A stretch of DNA of 64,000 nt from Dyadobacter chenwenxiniae (GCF_022869785.1 NZ_CP094997.1:930001-994000); one strand, 5' to 3'. Positions 45,608 to 55,186 are shown, counted from the stretch's first letter. Translations and numbers: made by a program. Notes: generated from the letters alone by a model not told the origin.

Positions 45608-46489
45608 CTATTTTAATGTGCCCTGAGCAGAGTTGGAGACAGCTTCCCATTCTTCCCAGATTGCCAGCCGCTCCGCGTATGCTTTACGCACCGCCGGCAA
45701 ATTATGGCTACCCAGAAAAAATCTTAGCGGAGGATTTTCCGAATCTACCATTTGGAAGAGTGCTTCTGGCGTCGCTCTGGGATCACCTCTCTCTGTACTT
45801 CTGATCCCGCCCATAAACTGCGTTTTAAAATCATGGTAAACTTCAAGTCCGGGTGCAAATTTCAAGGATTCCTGGCTTCCAAATTCAGTAGCATAGGCAC
45901 CGGGCTCAATGATCGTTACTTTGATTCCAAAAGCTTTGACCTCTGCAGACAGACTTTCGTAAATAGCTTCAAACGCCCATTTTGAAGAACAATAATAGCC
46001 GATCACCGGCATGGTCACGTGCCCAAGATTGCTGGATGTGCCCAAGATATGACCGCCGCCCTGTTTCCGGAGCAATGGCAAGGCCGCCTTAATAACGGCT
46101 AGTGACCCGAAAATGTTCGTCTCATAAAGTGCCCGGACATCGTCAGCGCTTGCTTCCTCAATCGTGCCGACAAGTGAATAGCCAGCATTATTGAGCACAA
46201 TATCAAGCCTTCCGAAATGGGCATGGGCTTGCTCCACGACTGTTTTTACCTGATCAGCCTTGGTTACGTCAAGCTCTAAGGTCAAAACGTTTGGACCATA
46301 CTGATCTTTGAAGTCGGCGATGCTGGCCAACGTGCGTGCCGTAGCTGCAACCTTATCACCACGTTTTAGTGCAGCGTCCGCCCAAACACGACCAAAACCG
46401 CGTGAAGCGCCTGTAATGAACCAAACTTTGTTGGCTTTAACCTGAGATGATTCTAAACCAGCACCTGAAATATTACTTTGATGTACCAT
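45608..46489 (-). CDS. SDR family oxidoreductase (second SDR-AraC cassette)
   Basis: The 293-residue protein has TGASRGFG for cofactor binding, NNAGYSLVG, the serine region GTSSNLGH and the catalytic YYCSSK. The N-terminal 20 residues before VWFITGAS are extra compared with the SDR at 30287, and a later start is possible. It is a cytoplasmic oxidoreductase with unknown substrate. The adjoining AraC gene is its likely regulator. Confidence 0.92.
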   Translation of the reverse strand: MVHQSNISGAGLESSQVKANKVWFITGASRGFGRVWADAALKRGDKVAATARTLASIADFKDQYGPNVLTLELDVTKADQVKTVVEQAHAHFGRLDIVLNNAGYSLVGTIEEASADDVRALYETNIFGSLAVIKAALPLLRKQGGGHILGTSSNLGHVTMPVIGYYCSSKWAFEAIYESLSAEVKAFGIKVTIIEPGAYATEFGSQESLKFAPGLEVYHDFKTQFMGGIRSTERGDPRATPEALFQMVDSENPPLRFFLGSHNLPAVRKAYAERLAIWEEWEAVSNSAQGTLK

Positions 46490-46928
46490 AATGTTTTATT
46501 TAACCATTTGTAATACACAAAGATCAGCAGGTGCCAGTGCCTGCCTGTAGTCTAAATGAGGACTCTCGTAGCCGAAACGAGGAAATCAACTTTTCTATCC
46601 TGCCGCCCGCAGGTTTGCCACAAATCCTGGTTCGAGAGACTTAACTGTTGCGTGCGCTGCTGAACTTGCAACCGGCTGGGTATGTGGCCCGGCACGCTGG
46701 CTCGCTGCTATGATAAAACAGTTACAACTGACCAGAGCAATGATTTTATTGAGCTGTGCGGCGCAAACTGATAGCTGGCCAGGTCGGTCCGAATGCCTGC
46801 TAAGAGGCCGTTATTGATCCAACGATGGAAAGCTCCATTTATTCAACGACAACTTTTAGGGGAAGCTTACACAGGCACCGCACAACGAGGTTTTTGATAA
46901 ACTTTCATTTGCACTACCCGTATATATA
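46490..46928. other. Intergenic stretch, nothing recognised
   Basis: No gene or repeat is evident on either strand. The end near 46490 should hold the promoter of the SDR gene. Confidence 0.4.
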
Positions 46929-46967
46929 AAGGCAGGCCCGCTTTTTTGTCATAAACTGGCCTGCCTT
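46929..46967 (-). terminator. Perfect-stem terminator hairpin
   Basis: AAGGCAGGCC (46929-46938) pairs perfectly with GGCCTGCCTT (46958-46967). It lies just past the 3' end of the minus-strand metalloprotease-tectonin gene. Confidence 0.75.
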
Positions 46968-46976
46968 ATTCACGAT

Positions 46977-47604
46977 TTAATACTCCATTACTACTCCACT
47001 GTTGTTGATGATTACCGGTTGTGTGCCGGTGCCGTGTGCTGAGATGGCTACTCCGCCACCTGCCAGCTGTACCCAACAATCCTTTTCAAATTTTTTTGAT
47101 TGAGTAACCTCCGGGAACAGGGGTTTGGCCGATGACGAAAATACTGTTGTTTCGACCAGCCGCAATGTCTCTTCCAAGGGCGCCCGTATCCTCCATATTT
47201 ATTCCGTTATATTTCAGTACTCTGTTGGCGTTGTCAATGACCCAGGCAAAACCATACGAAGCGACTGCGATCCGCATCCCGCCAATTCCCGAAATTTGCT
47301 CCCATTTATTGTTTTTCCACTTTTTAATCGCAAAACCACCGGCAGCTGGCGTAGTACTTACAATGTAGACAGAACCATCAGCACCCACAGCAATGTCATG
47401 CGCGTTTCCAGGTTGCATTTGCCACTGGGAGTTGACACGTTTAAATATCTGTCCAAGATTATTTACAACCCATGGAGTACCGTCGGGGCCAACTGCTATC
47501 CGGACGCCGCCGCCGGGAACTTGTGTAAAAGAATTGGTCAGGTAGTTAAATTTGTTAATGGTAAATCCGCCGTTGACTGGTGTTTTGCTAATCATCCACA
47601 ACAC
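46977..47604 (-). pseudogene. Tectonin-repeat part of the frameshifted metalloprotease gene
   Basis: Three or more tectonin-like repeats follow the protease domain: GGVRIAVGPDGTPWVVNN, DIAVGADGSVYIVSTTP, GGMRIAVASYGFAWVIDN, and DIAAGRNNSIFVIGQTP. The frame differs from the protease by a shift near 47600. A second shift lies in a run of seven A near 47095-47101: after GGYSIKK the frame must change to read FEKDCWVQLAGGGVAIS. Removing one A repairs it. The tectonin fold is a lectin-like propeller, so this part may bind sugars or lipopolysaccharide. Confidence 0.8.
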
Positions 47605-48515
47605 TCTATATCAGTTCCGGTTGAAGCAGCTACATCAGTGGCCTGGCCAGGTAAATTTTTCCAGGTATGTTCCGGATAAAGCACCATTGCAGCAACGTGG
47701 TCATAATAACTAAACATAGTCCAGGACCCTACAACAAAATTCATGACCGAGTTTGCATCCCATACAGGCGTATCACAAACCAGAAAATCAATGAGGCCCT
47801 GTGTAGGTTTATCTGTATGAGCAAAACCGATTACGTGGCCCAGTTCATGAACCATGGCAAACTTTTTTTCGGATTTCGACAGCAGGCTACTTGAATTATA
47901 GTATGTGTTAATTGTCATTCCACCTCCGGTTGTACCATCGATATCAGGCATATTTTGGCGTGCAATCCAGGGTTGCGGGCTGGACGGGTTCGGGCCCTCG
48001 TATTTTGCGGTTACAACAACATCAGTATTATAGTCAAATAATACTTCGCGGAAATTCACTTTCATGTCTCCCATGTGGTTCCACTCGTATATGGCCTCGC
48101 GGACAGCCTCCTTCCATTCAGGGGTAATGGATGGGTTAATATAAACTTTAACATCCTTGGCAACATTATCGCTTAGCAGCCACACTGCGCGTTTCTGGTT
48201 AACCCGACCTGTCTTTTCAGCATTCAGGTATTCTTCGGCACTGGTTCGGGAAATTTCCATGTCACCATCGATAACAAACTTTTTTTCTTCATTAATATAT
48301 TTGACCTTATCAATTGGCGCCCCTGTTACGCCTGCTAAAAAACTGCTAAGCGTTTGCAGCTGCGTGTCTTTTTCATCCTGTTTTAAAACGGCAGGCTCAT
48401 TAATGATGTCAGGTTCTTTGCAGCTTTGAAAGGCTGTTAGCAAAGCGATAAGCAGCATTGTGCGGGCTAGGTATGACAATGTTTGAGGCATACATGTTGT
48501 AAATAGCTTTTTCAT
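47592..48515 (-). CDS. Secreted M57-like metalloprotease (metzincin), N-terminal part of a broken gene
   Basis: The protein (307 residues from the ATG at 48515) has a lipoprotein-like signal (TAFQSCKEP). The zinc site is HELGHVIGFAH, matching the HExxHxxGxxH consensus, with a Met-turn SVMN. A long pro-region precedes it. It resembles the HEIGH-type M57 peptidases of Bacteroidota. The end (ATDVAASTGTDIE) already looks like the first tectonin strand, so the stop near 47592 is a frameshift and the intact gene ran on to 46977. Its promoter shares the two-site array with 48970. Confidence 0.85.
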   Translation of the reverse strand: MKKLFTTCMPQTLSYLARTMLLIALLTAFQSCKEPDIINEPAVLKQDEKDTQLQTLSSFLAGVTGAPIDKVKYINEEKKFVIDGDMEISRTSAEEYLNAEKTGRVNQKRAVWLLSDNVAKDVKVYINPSITPEWKEAVREAIYEWNHMGDMKVNFREVLFDYNTDVVVTAKYEGPNPSSPQPWIARQNMPDIDGTTGGGMTINTYYNSSSLLSKSEKKFAMVHELGHVIGFAHTDKPTQGLIDFLVCDTPVWDANSVMNFVVGSWTMFSYYDHVAAMVLYPEHTWKNLPGQATDVAASTGTDIECCG

Positions 48516-48594
48516 GGAGATAAATAAATTGTTATAAAATGATTGATACGTTTCTGCCTTTTTGTGATTGAAGAAACATGGTGTGAAGGCAATG

Positions 48595-48680
48595 CAAACG
48601 TAGCGCAGATTAACAGCGGCAACAATTTTAAAGAGTATACAAGAAGTTAACCGACCTGAAATTTCAAGTATACATATGGT
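48595..48680 (-). promoter_or_regulatory. Two-site promoter array of the metalloprotease gene
   Basis: On the minus strand a weak distal copy ACCATATGTATAC (48680-48668) and a good proximal copy ACTTCTTGTATAC (48647-48635) lie 33 bases apart. TACGTTTG (48602-48595) begins 32 bases after the proximal copy and is a TAnnTTTG element. The bases around the -7 (TTAATC then CTACGTTTG) also match the promoter at 24319. Confidence 0.7.
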
Positions 48681-48817
48681 AGACGAGCGGGATTTAGGTC
48701 TGCACCAATCAATCACAGCACGCATCATTTAATAAAAGGTGAAGTAAAATCTAAGATAAAGACCCAAGTTGTTTTTTGGATAATTTCAGGCTTCGTAGTC
48801 TGTTTAGGAGGATGCAC

Positions 48818-48903
48818 ACTTTTTGTATGCTCTTACTTTGCCGCCGTACACTTCTTGTACACTTGCTTTAATAGGATCCCCCCAGCACAACCCGCTAAGT
48901 TTG
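48818..48903 (+). promoter_or_regulatory. Two-site promoter array of the outer-membrane barrel gene
   Basis: ACTTTTTGTATGC (48818-48830) and ACTTCTTGTACAC (48850-48862) are 32 bases apart. TAAGTTTG (48896-48903) starts 33 bases after the second copy. It mirrors the divergent promoter at 48595-48680 and lies 66 bases before the ATG at 48970. Confidence 0.7.
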
Positions 48904-48969
48904 TATTGTCTTATCGGAGTAAGGCGAGTAGCAATTTTACCAAACATTTTAAACAAGTTATATACGGCC

Positions 48970-49902
48970 ATGAGAACAAGCAATATCAAGATCTGCCTAG
49001 CCAGGCAGGCCAGAACAACAAAACTTAAAGACCCCCATCTTTCCCAAAGAGGCCTTTGCTTACATCAATATTCGTTTTTCTTCATACTCTCTTTCACATT
49101 TTTACTACTGACGATTCCGGTTCATGGCCAGGGAAGTGCTGTTCCCTTAATTAAGAGAGGTCAATTCCGGATTGGATTAGGCGCTGATTACATCAAGACG
49201 CTTGACCTTATTTATTCTCCCCAAATGTATAAGTCGGTAAGAACAAGGGTTCAGTTGGGCTATTCCCATAAGTCAGGAAATGGAATTTTCTCTTCTGATC
49301 TCCATGTCTTTTTAGGCGCTTTGAAACCAGATTCCGGATCTGGCGTTGATATTTACAGTAAGGAAACAGACATTCACGGTGTTGAAACTATCGAACGTAA
49401 AGAACTTGAATTAAGCCAGATAGGGTTGAACCTGCAATTGGGGTATTTACATGAAATTAAGCAATTAAGGAATTCATTCAAATCGTTCTATCTGGGGGGA
49501 AGTCTGGAAGAAAATCTAACCTACACACCAGGGTTCATCAGTATTGGTGTAATCAACTACAGTTCACTAAATGCCAAAGCGCGATTCGACTATTTCTTAA
49601 AAAATGGTAAGCCGGTCATTTTCGAGTTGGCAGTTCCAGTTGTTTCTATGGTAACCAGGCTTCCATATCACCAGTCGCCGGGAGCACCTGGGAAGTCGAG
49701 TTTAGCAGCATTTTTTACGGGTAATAATAAGGTTGAAACGTTCAATCACTTCCAAAATGCCCGAATAGCAATAAAATATCCCCTGTTGGTAAAAAAGCGC
49801 ATTGCTTTAAATATTACATACGAAGCTTCCTGGATGCACTACTACAAACCCAAGCACCTAACCCAGGCAGGCAATCAATTATCTCTTGGTTTAACTTTTT
49901 AA
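48970..49902 (+). CDS. Predicted outer-membrane beta-barrel protein
   Basis: The protein (310 residues from the ATG at 48970) has a signal peptide (SFFFILSFTFLLLTIPVHG) and alternating-hydrophobic strands such as FRIGLGADYIKTL, RVQLGYSHKSG, IGLNLQLGYLHEIK and the terminal strand QLSLGLTF. The last residue is Phe, which is typical of barrels recognised by the BAM complex. No family was recognised. It precedes the S41 protease by 12 bases, so the two are probably one operon. Confidence 0.7.
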   Translation: MRTSNIKICLARQARTTKLKDPHLSQRGLCLHQYSFFFILSFTFLLLTIPVHGQGSAVPLIKRGQFRIGLGADYIKTLDLIYSPQMYKSVRTRVQLGYSHKSGNGIFSSDLHVFLGALKPDSGSGVDIYSKETDIHGVETIERKELELSQIGLNLQLGYLHEIKQLRNSFKSFYLGGSLEENLTYTPGFISIGVINYSSLNAKARFDYFLKNGKPVIFELAVPVVSMVTRLPYHQSPGAPGKSSLAAFFTGNNKVETFNHFQNARIAIKYPLLVKKRIALNITYEASWMHYYKPKHLTQAGNQLSLGLTF

Positions 49903-49914
49903 ATAGGATCACTA

Positions 49915-50946
49915 GTGAAAAAGCATATAACAATACTCGCAGCAGTTTTAATGACAATACTTTTTTCTTCCTGCCAGGAAATAATGGTTGGACATGAGGC
50001 CGATAAATCTTTTGAAAGCAATTTTCAGGCCACGTGGGAAAAATTTGACAGCCACTACGGCCTGTTCCTTGTAAAAAATGTTGATTGGAATGAAGTTTAT
50101 TCTTCACACCTACCTAGAGCCCGGGCTGCAAAAACAGATGCGGAATTGTTCTCAGTCTTATCATCGGCCTTGCACACTTTGAATGACAAACATGTAAATA
50201 TCTACACAAACAGCCCTCAGCTGACAGATTATAACAGCGGGGAAAATGGACATATACCTGCTCAGGAAGGCTTTGATTTTAAGGTAGTCCGTGAAAAATA
50301 CCTGACTGAATACAACGAAGAATCAGAGGATTTCGGTTACGGGAAGTTATCGGCCGATATCGGTTACATCCATGTTGGATCGTTCCAGGACAAGTTTTCA
50401 GTCTACGAAAAAAGCATAGACAAAGCGATCAATGCCTTATCGTCCACCAAAGGAATTGTATTTGACATAAGAGATCATAAAGGTGGCTCTGATCATGTGA
50501 GTAAATATATAGCCGGCAGATTCGCGAAGTCAAAAAAGCTCTTTATGACATCCAAAAAACGAAATGGCCCGCGGCACGACCAGTTTGAAGCTGCTTTAAA
50601 TTGGTATGTGGAGCCGACGGGTAAAACGCAGTATACCAAACCCGTGATCCTGCTGACCACAGCTACTACTGTCAGCGCCGGAGAAACATTTACATTTGCT
50701 ATGCGGGAAAATGACAATGTTACTCATTTGGGAACCACGACTGCTGGTGCGTTTTCTGACGTGATCGCCCATCAATTGCCTAACGGGTGGATTATTACAG
50801 TAGGTATAGGCGACTACCGCGGATCAGACGGTAAAAGCTACGAGGGACGTGGGATTATGCCTAAAATCATCAGTGAAAATCAGAAGTCGGATGTCCTTAA
50901 TGGCGTAGACAAAACTCTTGAAATGGCACGTGAAAGACTCAGATAA
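49915..50946 (+). CDS. S41 family peptidase, lipoprotein
   Basis: The 343-residue protein starts at a GTG and has a lipoprotein signal (ILFSSCQE). The tail-specific protease core is seen from about 150: IGYIHVGSF, VFDIRDHKGG, and the nucleophile serine in TTVSAGETFTFAM. No PDZ domain is obvious. Such enzymes degrade or process proteins in the periplasm or on the surface. It follows the barrel gene closely and shares its promoter. Confidence 0.87.
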   Translation: MKKHITILAAVLMTILFSSCQEIMVGHEADKSFESNFQATWEKFDSHYGLFLVKNVDWNEVYSSHLPRARAAKTDAELFSVLSSALHTLNDKHVNIYTNSPQLTDYNSGENGHIPAQEGFDFKVVREKYLTEYNEESEDFGYGKLSADIGYIHVGSFQDKFSVYEKSIDKAINALSSTKGIVFDIRDHKGGSDHVSKYIAGRFAKSKKLFMTSKKRNGPRHDQFEAALNWYVEPTGKTQYTKPVILLTTATTVSAGETFTFAMRENDNVTHLGTTTAGAFSDVIAHQLPNGWIITVGIGDYRGSDGKSYEGRGIMPKIISENQKSDVLNGVDKTLEMARERLR

Positions 50947-51022
50947 GCACTCTGTTGAGTTGATCTTGCTTATCGTATTTGACTGGCAATTAAACGTATA
51001 TCGTTGCTTACTTTAAACAAAC

Positions 51023-51970
51023 ATGAAAGTTAAAAGACGGTCTTTTTTCAAAGATCCAGAGAAAGACAGGGCATGGTTTGATAATTGGGTCAGTCGATTG
51101 GAAATACTAAATCAAAAGCGATATGACCGGATAGAAATTACTACCGCTTTGGGATATACGCAGGTGTGGGCGTTAAACCCTGCAAGAATGGATTTGCCAG
51201 CATTGGTCATATTTCCAGGTGCTAGGACCACGGCATTGTTTTGGGATTTAGATAATGGTCTCCAGCCCTTGGAGCAGTATTATAGGATATACCTTGTTGA
51301 AACCAACGGCTTACCTAACCTAAGTGATGGCGCTACGCCAGACATTAAACAATTGGGATATGGTCACTGGGCCGCGGAAATTCTTGCGAAATTGGATTTA
51401 GGGAAAGCCTACGTTGCAGGAGCCTCTTTTGGCGGCTTGGTCTGTTTGAAATTAAGTCTGGTAGCACCTGAGATGGTTCAGTCCATTTTTTTATTAAACC
51501 CGGGGTGCCTGCAGCCTTTTTCTCTTTCGCTTGAAAATCTTTATTACAACTTACTCCCAATCCTGCGCCCAACTCGCTCGAATGTGGATAAATTTTTAAA
51601 CAAAGCGGTCTTGTGCAAACCTTTTCATACCGTTTCGCCCGAAGCTGAGCGAATGCTGATCGATTATGAATTGTTTGCCTTGACACGATACAATGACCAT
51701 ACCCAAAAACCGTACGATATGGGTGATGAATTAAGAGATATAACCTCAGATATCTATTTAATTGTCGGGGACCGTGATATTCTTTTCCCATATAAGAAAT
51801 CAATGAGGAATGCTAAGAAGAATTTCTGCCAGCTAAAAGAGATTATTGTCGTGCCAAATGCTGGACACGGAATTGAAACCGAACCGAGAGCAATAAGCCA
51901 TATGGTTAGGATAGCCAATGGTACGCTGATTTTCTGCTGTCTGGCGGCTCCGTTTTTTATTTTGTCCTAA
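51023..51970 (+). CDS. Alpha/beta-hydrolase, cytoplasmic
   Basis: The 315-residue protein has the alpha/beta-hydrolase fold: an oxyanion region VIFPGARTTALFWD, the nucleophile elbow GASFGG, the acid in VGDRDILFP and the histidine in VPNAGHGIE. No signal peptide is present, but the C-terminus is hydrophobic (LIFCCLAAPFFIL). The substrate is unknown. Confidence 0.8.
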   Translation: MKVKRRSFFKDPEKDRAWFDNWVSRLEILNQKRYDRIEITTALGYTQVWALNPARMDLPALVIFPGARTTALFWDLDNGLQPLEQYYRIYLVETNGLPNLSDGATPDIKQLGYGHWAAEILAKLDLGKAYVAGASFGGLVCLKLSLVAPEMVQSIFLLNPGCLQPFSLSLENLYYNLLPILRPTRSNVDKFLNKAVLCKPFHTVSPEAERMLIDYELFALTRYNDHTQKPYDMGDELRDITSDIYLIVGDRDILFPYKKSMRNAKKNFCQLKEIIVVPNAGHGIETEPRAISHMVRIANGTLIFCCLAAPFFILS

Positions 51971-51997
51971 TGTGCTAATATTCGTGATGTTATCCAT

Positions 51998-52013
51998 TTA
52001 TTGTACACAATAA
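51998..52013. promoter_or_regulatory. Palindrome TTATTGT-AC-ACAATAA
   Basis: A perfect 7-2-7 inverted repeat lies in the gap before the 7TM sensor kinase gene. It may be an operator. It lacks the tandem partner seen in the 32-bp arrays. Confidence 0.4.
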
Positions 52014-52197
52014 TTAGTAGCATATGGTATCAAAGAAGATTCTTTGACTTCCCATTCCGAGACTTTAACCGGATCTCCCCTCTTGTTATGTTTTTTGTTG
52101 GTTGACCTAAAAAAGGTTACCTTGAACTGATAGGGTTCTATCAACTTTATGCCGCGCAGTGGTGTACTTATCGGCCAAAAAACGTGCTAACTGTTAA

Positions 52198-55176
52198 ATG
52201 ATGCAGAATTTGACTGGGAAGATTAGACAATTTTACAAGCCGTACGTTTTTCAAAAGGGCCTCCTTTACTTTTGCTGCTTGCTATTCAATTTTTCTGCTA
52301 TTGCGCAAATAGCTCCGGTACTGCTGACCGATAGTGCCCGATCAAAACCCTTGTCCTTAACCAAATCGGCCTGGAAATTCCATTCCGGGGACGATACCAG
52401 ATGGGCTAGTCCTAATTTCGCCGACAGTAGTTGGCAGACCCTTTCGGCAACAGACTTTGGAAAGGGAAAATACACCAGATCCTCAGCGCCTAAGAGTTGG
52501 ACCGGTTTTGGCTGGTTTAGATTATGGGTCAAAAAGGAAAGTCCGGATTTAACAAACAGCTGGGGTTTGAAACTGAACCACGACGCAGCTTCGGAAACTT
52601 ATCTGGATGGTAAAAAGATCATGTCTTTTGGCCGGCTGGGAAATTCAAAACAGACCATGCAAGCCGTACGGGAGCCAAATGTGGCGATTCCGCTCGCTAT
52701 CACGGATACGCTGCCGCATTTGATCGCAATCCGGTTCAGCAACTTTGAGGCATTTTATCCAAATTTTATCGGCTTTGATGCGCAAATCCAGGATCTGCAT
52801 CAAATGAACCGCAGGCTCACGGCCGATCAAAGATTTATGGACCAGCTCCTGATGAGCGTGGCTGCTGCTTGTACGCTGGTGCTGCTGCATTTGCTGTTGT
52901 TTGCATTCTATCCCAAACAGCGGATCCATTTGTGTTATGTGTTCTATGTTTCGATGATTGCGCTGGGACTCTATGCCCGGTATGAGACCATTGTCACGAC
53001 CGACCCTGCGATGCAGGTGTTCTATACAAAAGTGTTTTTATGCTTTGTTTCCATGAACCTTGCGTTTGGCGCATTGCTACTTTATTCGGCGGGTTACAGC
53101 ACATTGCCACGTAAAAAGATCATCGCGGTTTTTGCTATCTCCATTCCTGTTACTTTCCTGGCTGTCTGGAATTGGTATGACCTTTGGTATGATAAAATCC
53201 TAAGTAACCTTCATAATTTATATCTGCTGCTATTTATCCTGGTCTTTTACACCGATGCCTTTCTTGCCGTTCTTAGGGAAATGCGAAAAGGCAGAAAGAC
53301 ATTGTGGCTGATTGCTGCGGGTGTAATCTTTCATTTTGTGTCCGGAATCTTGATTGGTGCCAATGTTTTTAACTGGTTTACACTGCCGGAGGTAATGCTT
53401 GCATTCGCGTGGGGAAATCTGGTCGTGCCCGCGCTTTTTACGATTTACCTGGCTTTGGAAGTGGCTGGGACCAATCGTTTTCTGGCAAAGCAGCTCATTG
53501 AAACCCGCGACCTTGCAGCAGCCAATCTAGCCCAGGAACAGGAAAAACAAAGGCTGATCCTGGCACACACAACGGAGCTGGAAGAAACTGTTTTGAAAAG
53601 AACCGCTCAGGTAAGAGAACAAGCCGATCGGTTACAGGAGATGGACGCTGCCAAATCACGTTTTTTTATCAATCTCACGCATGAATTCAAAACCCCGCTT
53701 TCCCTGATCATCAATCCTGCCAGAGAACTACTGAATAACCCCGATCCGAAGGTCGCTCAGCAATATGCCGGATATATCCTGCAAAACAGCAATCGGCTTT
53801 TACAGCTTATTAATCAGTTACTTGACTTGGGAAGGTTAGAGTCCGGGCAAATTGAACTGGAAGTAAAGCCGGTTGATATTGTTGCTATGATCCGCATTCA
53901 TGTTGCCCAATTTCATTCTCTGGCTACAAACCAGAATATTCGTCTGGATTTCTTTACGGAGACTGAAACCCTCGTTATCGAGGAAGATGCTGACAAACTT
54001 GAAAAGATCATTCAAAACCTGATCAGCAATGCAATCAAATTCAGTCATAAGGAGGGGCAGGTGACAGTCTTATTTAAACTGCTCGCTGGAGAGCAGTTTG
54101 AGATTAGGGTAGAGGATCAGGGGATTGGCATTCCGCAGGCAAAGTTGCCGTTTATTTTCGACCGGTTTTATCAGGCCGACAGCAGCGACACCCGGACCAG
54201 GGAAGGCGCGGGAATAGGTTTGGCGCTGGTCAAGGAACTCGTAACCTTACTTGGAGGAACCATTACGGTAGAAAGTTCCGAGTCAAATGGAAGCGTCTTC
54301 GCCGTCCGGCTGCCTTACCGATTGAGTGAAAACGAAGCTGAACTAACGCCTTACCCGGAACCACGGGTTCCTTATGTCAACGGAAGTCAAGAAGTCGCTG
54401 GGCAGCTGTCCGCAGGTTCGTTACCAGTGATCCTGCTCATTGAAGACAACCAGCAATTGAATGAATTTATCCGTACAACCCTGTCCGAAAAATATTCGGT
54501 TTTGACAGCCGAAGACGGGCAAGCCGGGATTGATCTTGCATTAGCAGAAATCCCTGCGTTGATCATCACGGATTTAATGATGCCGGTTAAAAATGGCTAC
54601 GAGGTTTGTGCGGAACTGAAAGCAGACGAGCGCAGCAGCCATATTCCCATTGTCATGCTTACAGCCAAGGCGGATCAGGACAGCCGGATCCATGGTCTGG
54701 AAACGGGTGCAGACGCGTATCTGGGCAAGCCTTTTGATAACAAGGAATTGCAGGCGGTGATCGAAAACCTGCTTCGGCAACGCAAGGCTTTGCAAGAAAA
54801 ATACAGTCAGAATTACCGTTGGCTTACCCATTCAGAAGAAATGCCTTCGGTTGAGAAGGCATTTCTTGACAAAATCAGGACAGTTATCGAACAAAATCTG
54901 GATGATGAACAAATCAGCACGGATTGGGTTGGCAGACAGGTCGGCCTGAGCCGGGCGCAACTGCACCGTAAATTAAAAGCCTTGATTAACCAAAGTCCGG
55001 GAGAGTTTGTCCGTAGCATCCGCATGCAGAAAGCGCATGAACTTTTGGGAAACAAAGCCGGGACGATCGCCGAAATTTCCTACATGGTCGGATACGGCAA
55101 CCCCGCCAATTTTTCAACCAGCTTTTCTAAGCACTTTGGCTATCCACCCAGTTCAGTGAGCATTGAAAAGCAGTAA
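52198..55176 (+). CDS. 7TM hybrid sensor kinase with receiver and AraC HTH
   Basis: This 992-residue protein has a signal peptide and a galactose-binding-like sensor (about 40-205). A seven-helix membrane region (about 216-430) and coiled coil follow, then HisKA with LTHEFKTPLS near 494. The ATPase domain carries EGAGIGLALVKEL. The receiver has LIITDLMMP near 793, and a C-terminal double HTH covers about 885-990. It thus senses, phosphorylates and binds DNA in one chain. No obvious target lies next to it; the neighbouring genes are the alpha/beta-hydrolase upstream and the convergent lipoprotein cluster. Confidence 0.92.
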   Translation: MMQNLTGKIRQFYKPYVFQKGLLYFCCLLFNFSAIAQIAPVLLTDSARSKPLSLTKSAWKFHSGDDTRWASPNFADSSWQTLSATDFGKGKYTRSSAPKSWTGFGWFRLWVKKESPDLTNSWGLKLNHDAASETYLDGKKIMSFGRLGNSKQTMQAVREPNVAIPLAITDTLPHLIAIRFSNFEAFYPNFIGFDAQIQDLHQMNRRLTADQRFMDQLLMSVAAACTLVLLHLLLFAFYPKQRIHLCYVFYVSMIALGLYARYETIVTTDPAMQVFYTKVFLCFVSMNLAFGALLLYSAGYSTLPRKKIIAVFAISIPVTFLAVWNWYDLWYDKILSNLHNLYLLLFILVFYTDAFLAVLREMRKGRKTLWLIAAGVIFHFVSGILIGANVFNWFTLPEVMLAFAWGNLVVPALFTIYLALEVAGTNRFLAKQLIETRDLAAANLAQEQEKQRLILAHTTELEETVLKRTAQVREQADRLQEMDAAKSRFFINLTHEFKTPLSLIINPARELLNNPDPKVAQQYAGYILQNSNRLLQLINQLLDLGRLESGQIELEVKPVDIVAMIRIHVAQFHSLATNQNIRLDFFTETETLVIEEDADKLEKIIQNLISNAIKFSHKEGQVTVLFKLLAGEQFEIRVEDQGIGIPQAKLPFIFDRFYQADSSDTRTREGAGIGLALVKELVTLLGGTITVESSESNGSVFAVRLPYRLSENEAELTPYPEPRVPYVNGSQEVAGQLSAGSLPVILLIEDNQQLNEFIRTTLSEKYSVLTAEDGQAGIDLALAEIPALIITDLMMPVKNGYEVCAELKADERSSHIPIVMLTAKADQDSRIHGLETGADAYLGKPFDNKELQAVIENLLRQRKALQEKYSQNYRWLTHSEEMPSVEKAFLDKIRTVIEQNLDDEQISTDWVGRQVGLSRAQLHRKLKALINQSPGEFVRSIRMQKAHELLGNKAGTIAEISYMVGYGNPANFSTSFSKHFGYPPSSVSIEKQ

Positions 55177-55186
55177 AGGTTAGTGA

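Noticed and set aside
52130..52145. GATAGGGTTCTATC near the sensor kinase as a GGG-type site
   Set aside because: It is a palindrome of a different kind (no CCC arm), and so not part of that motif family.
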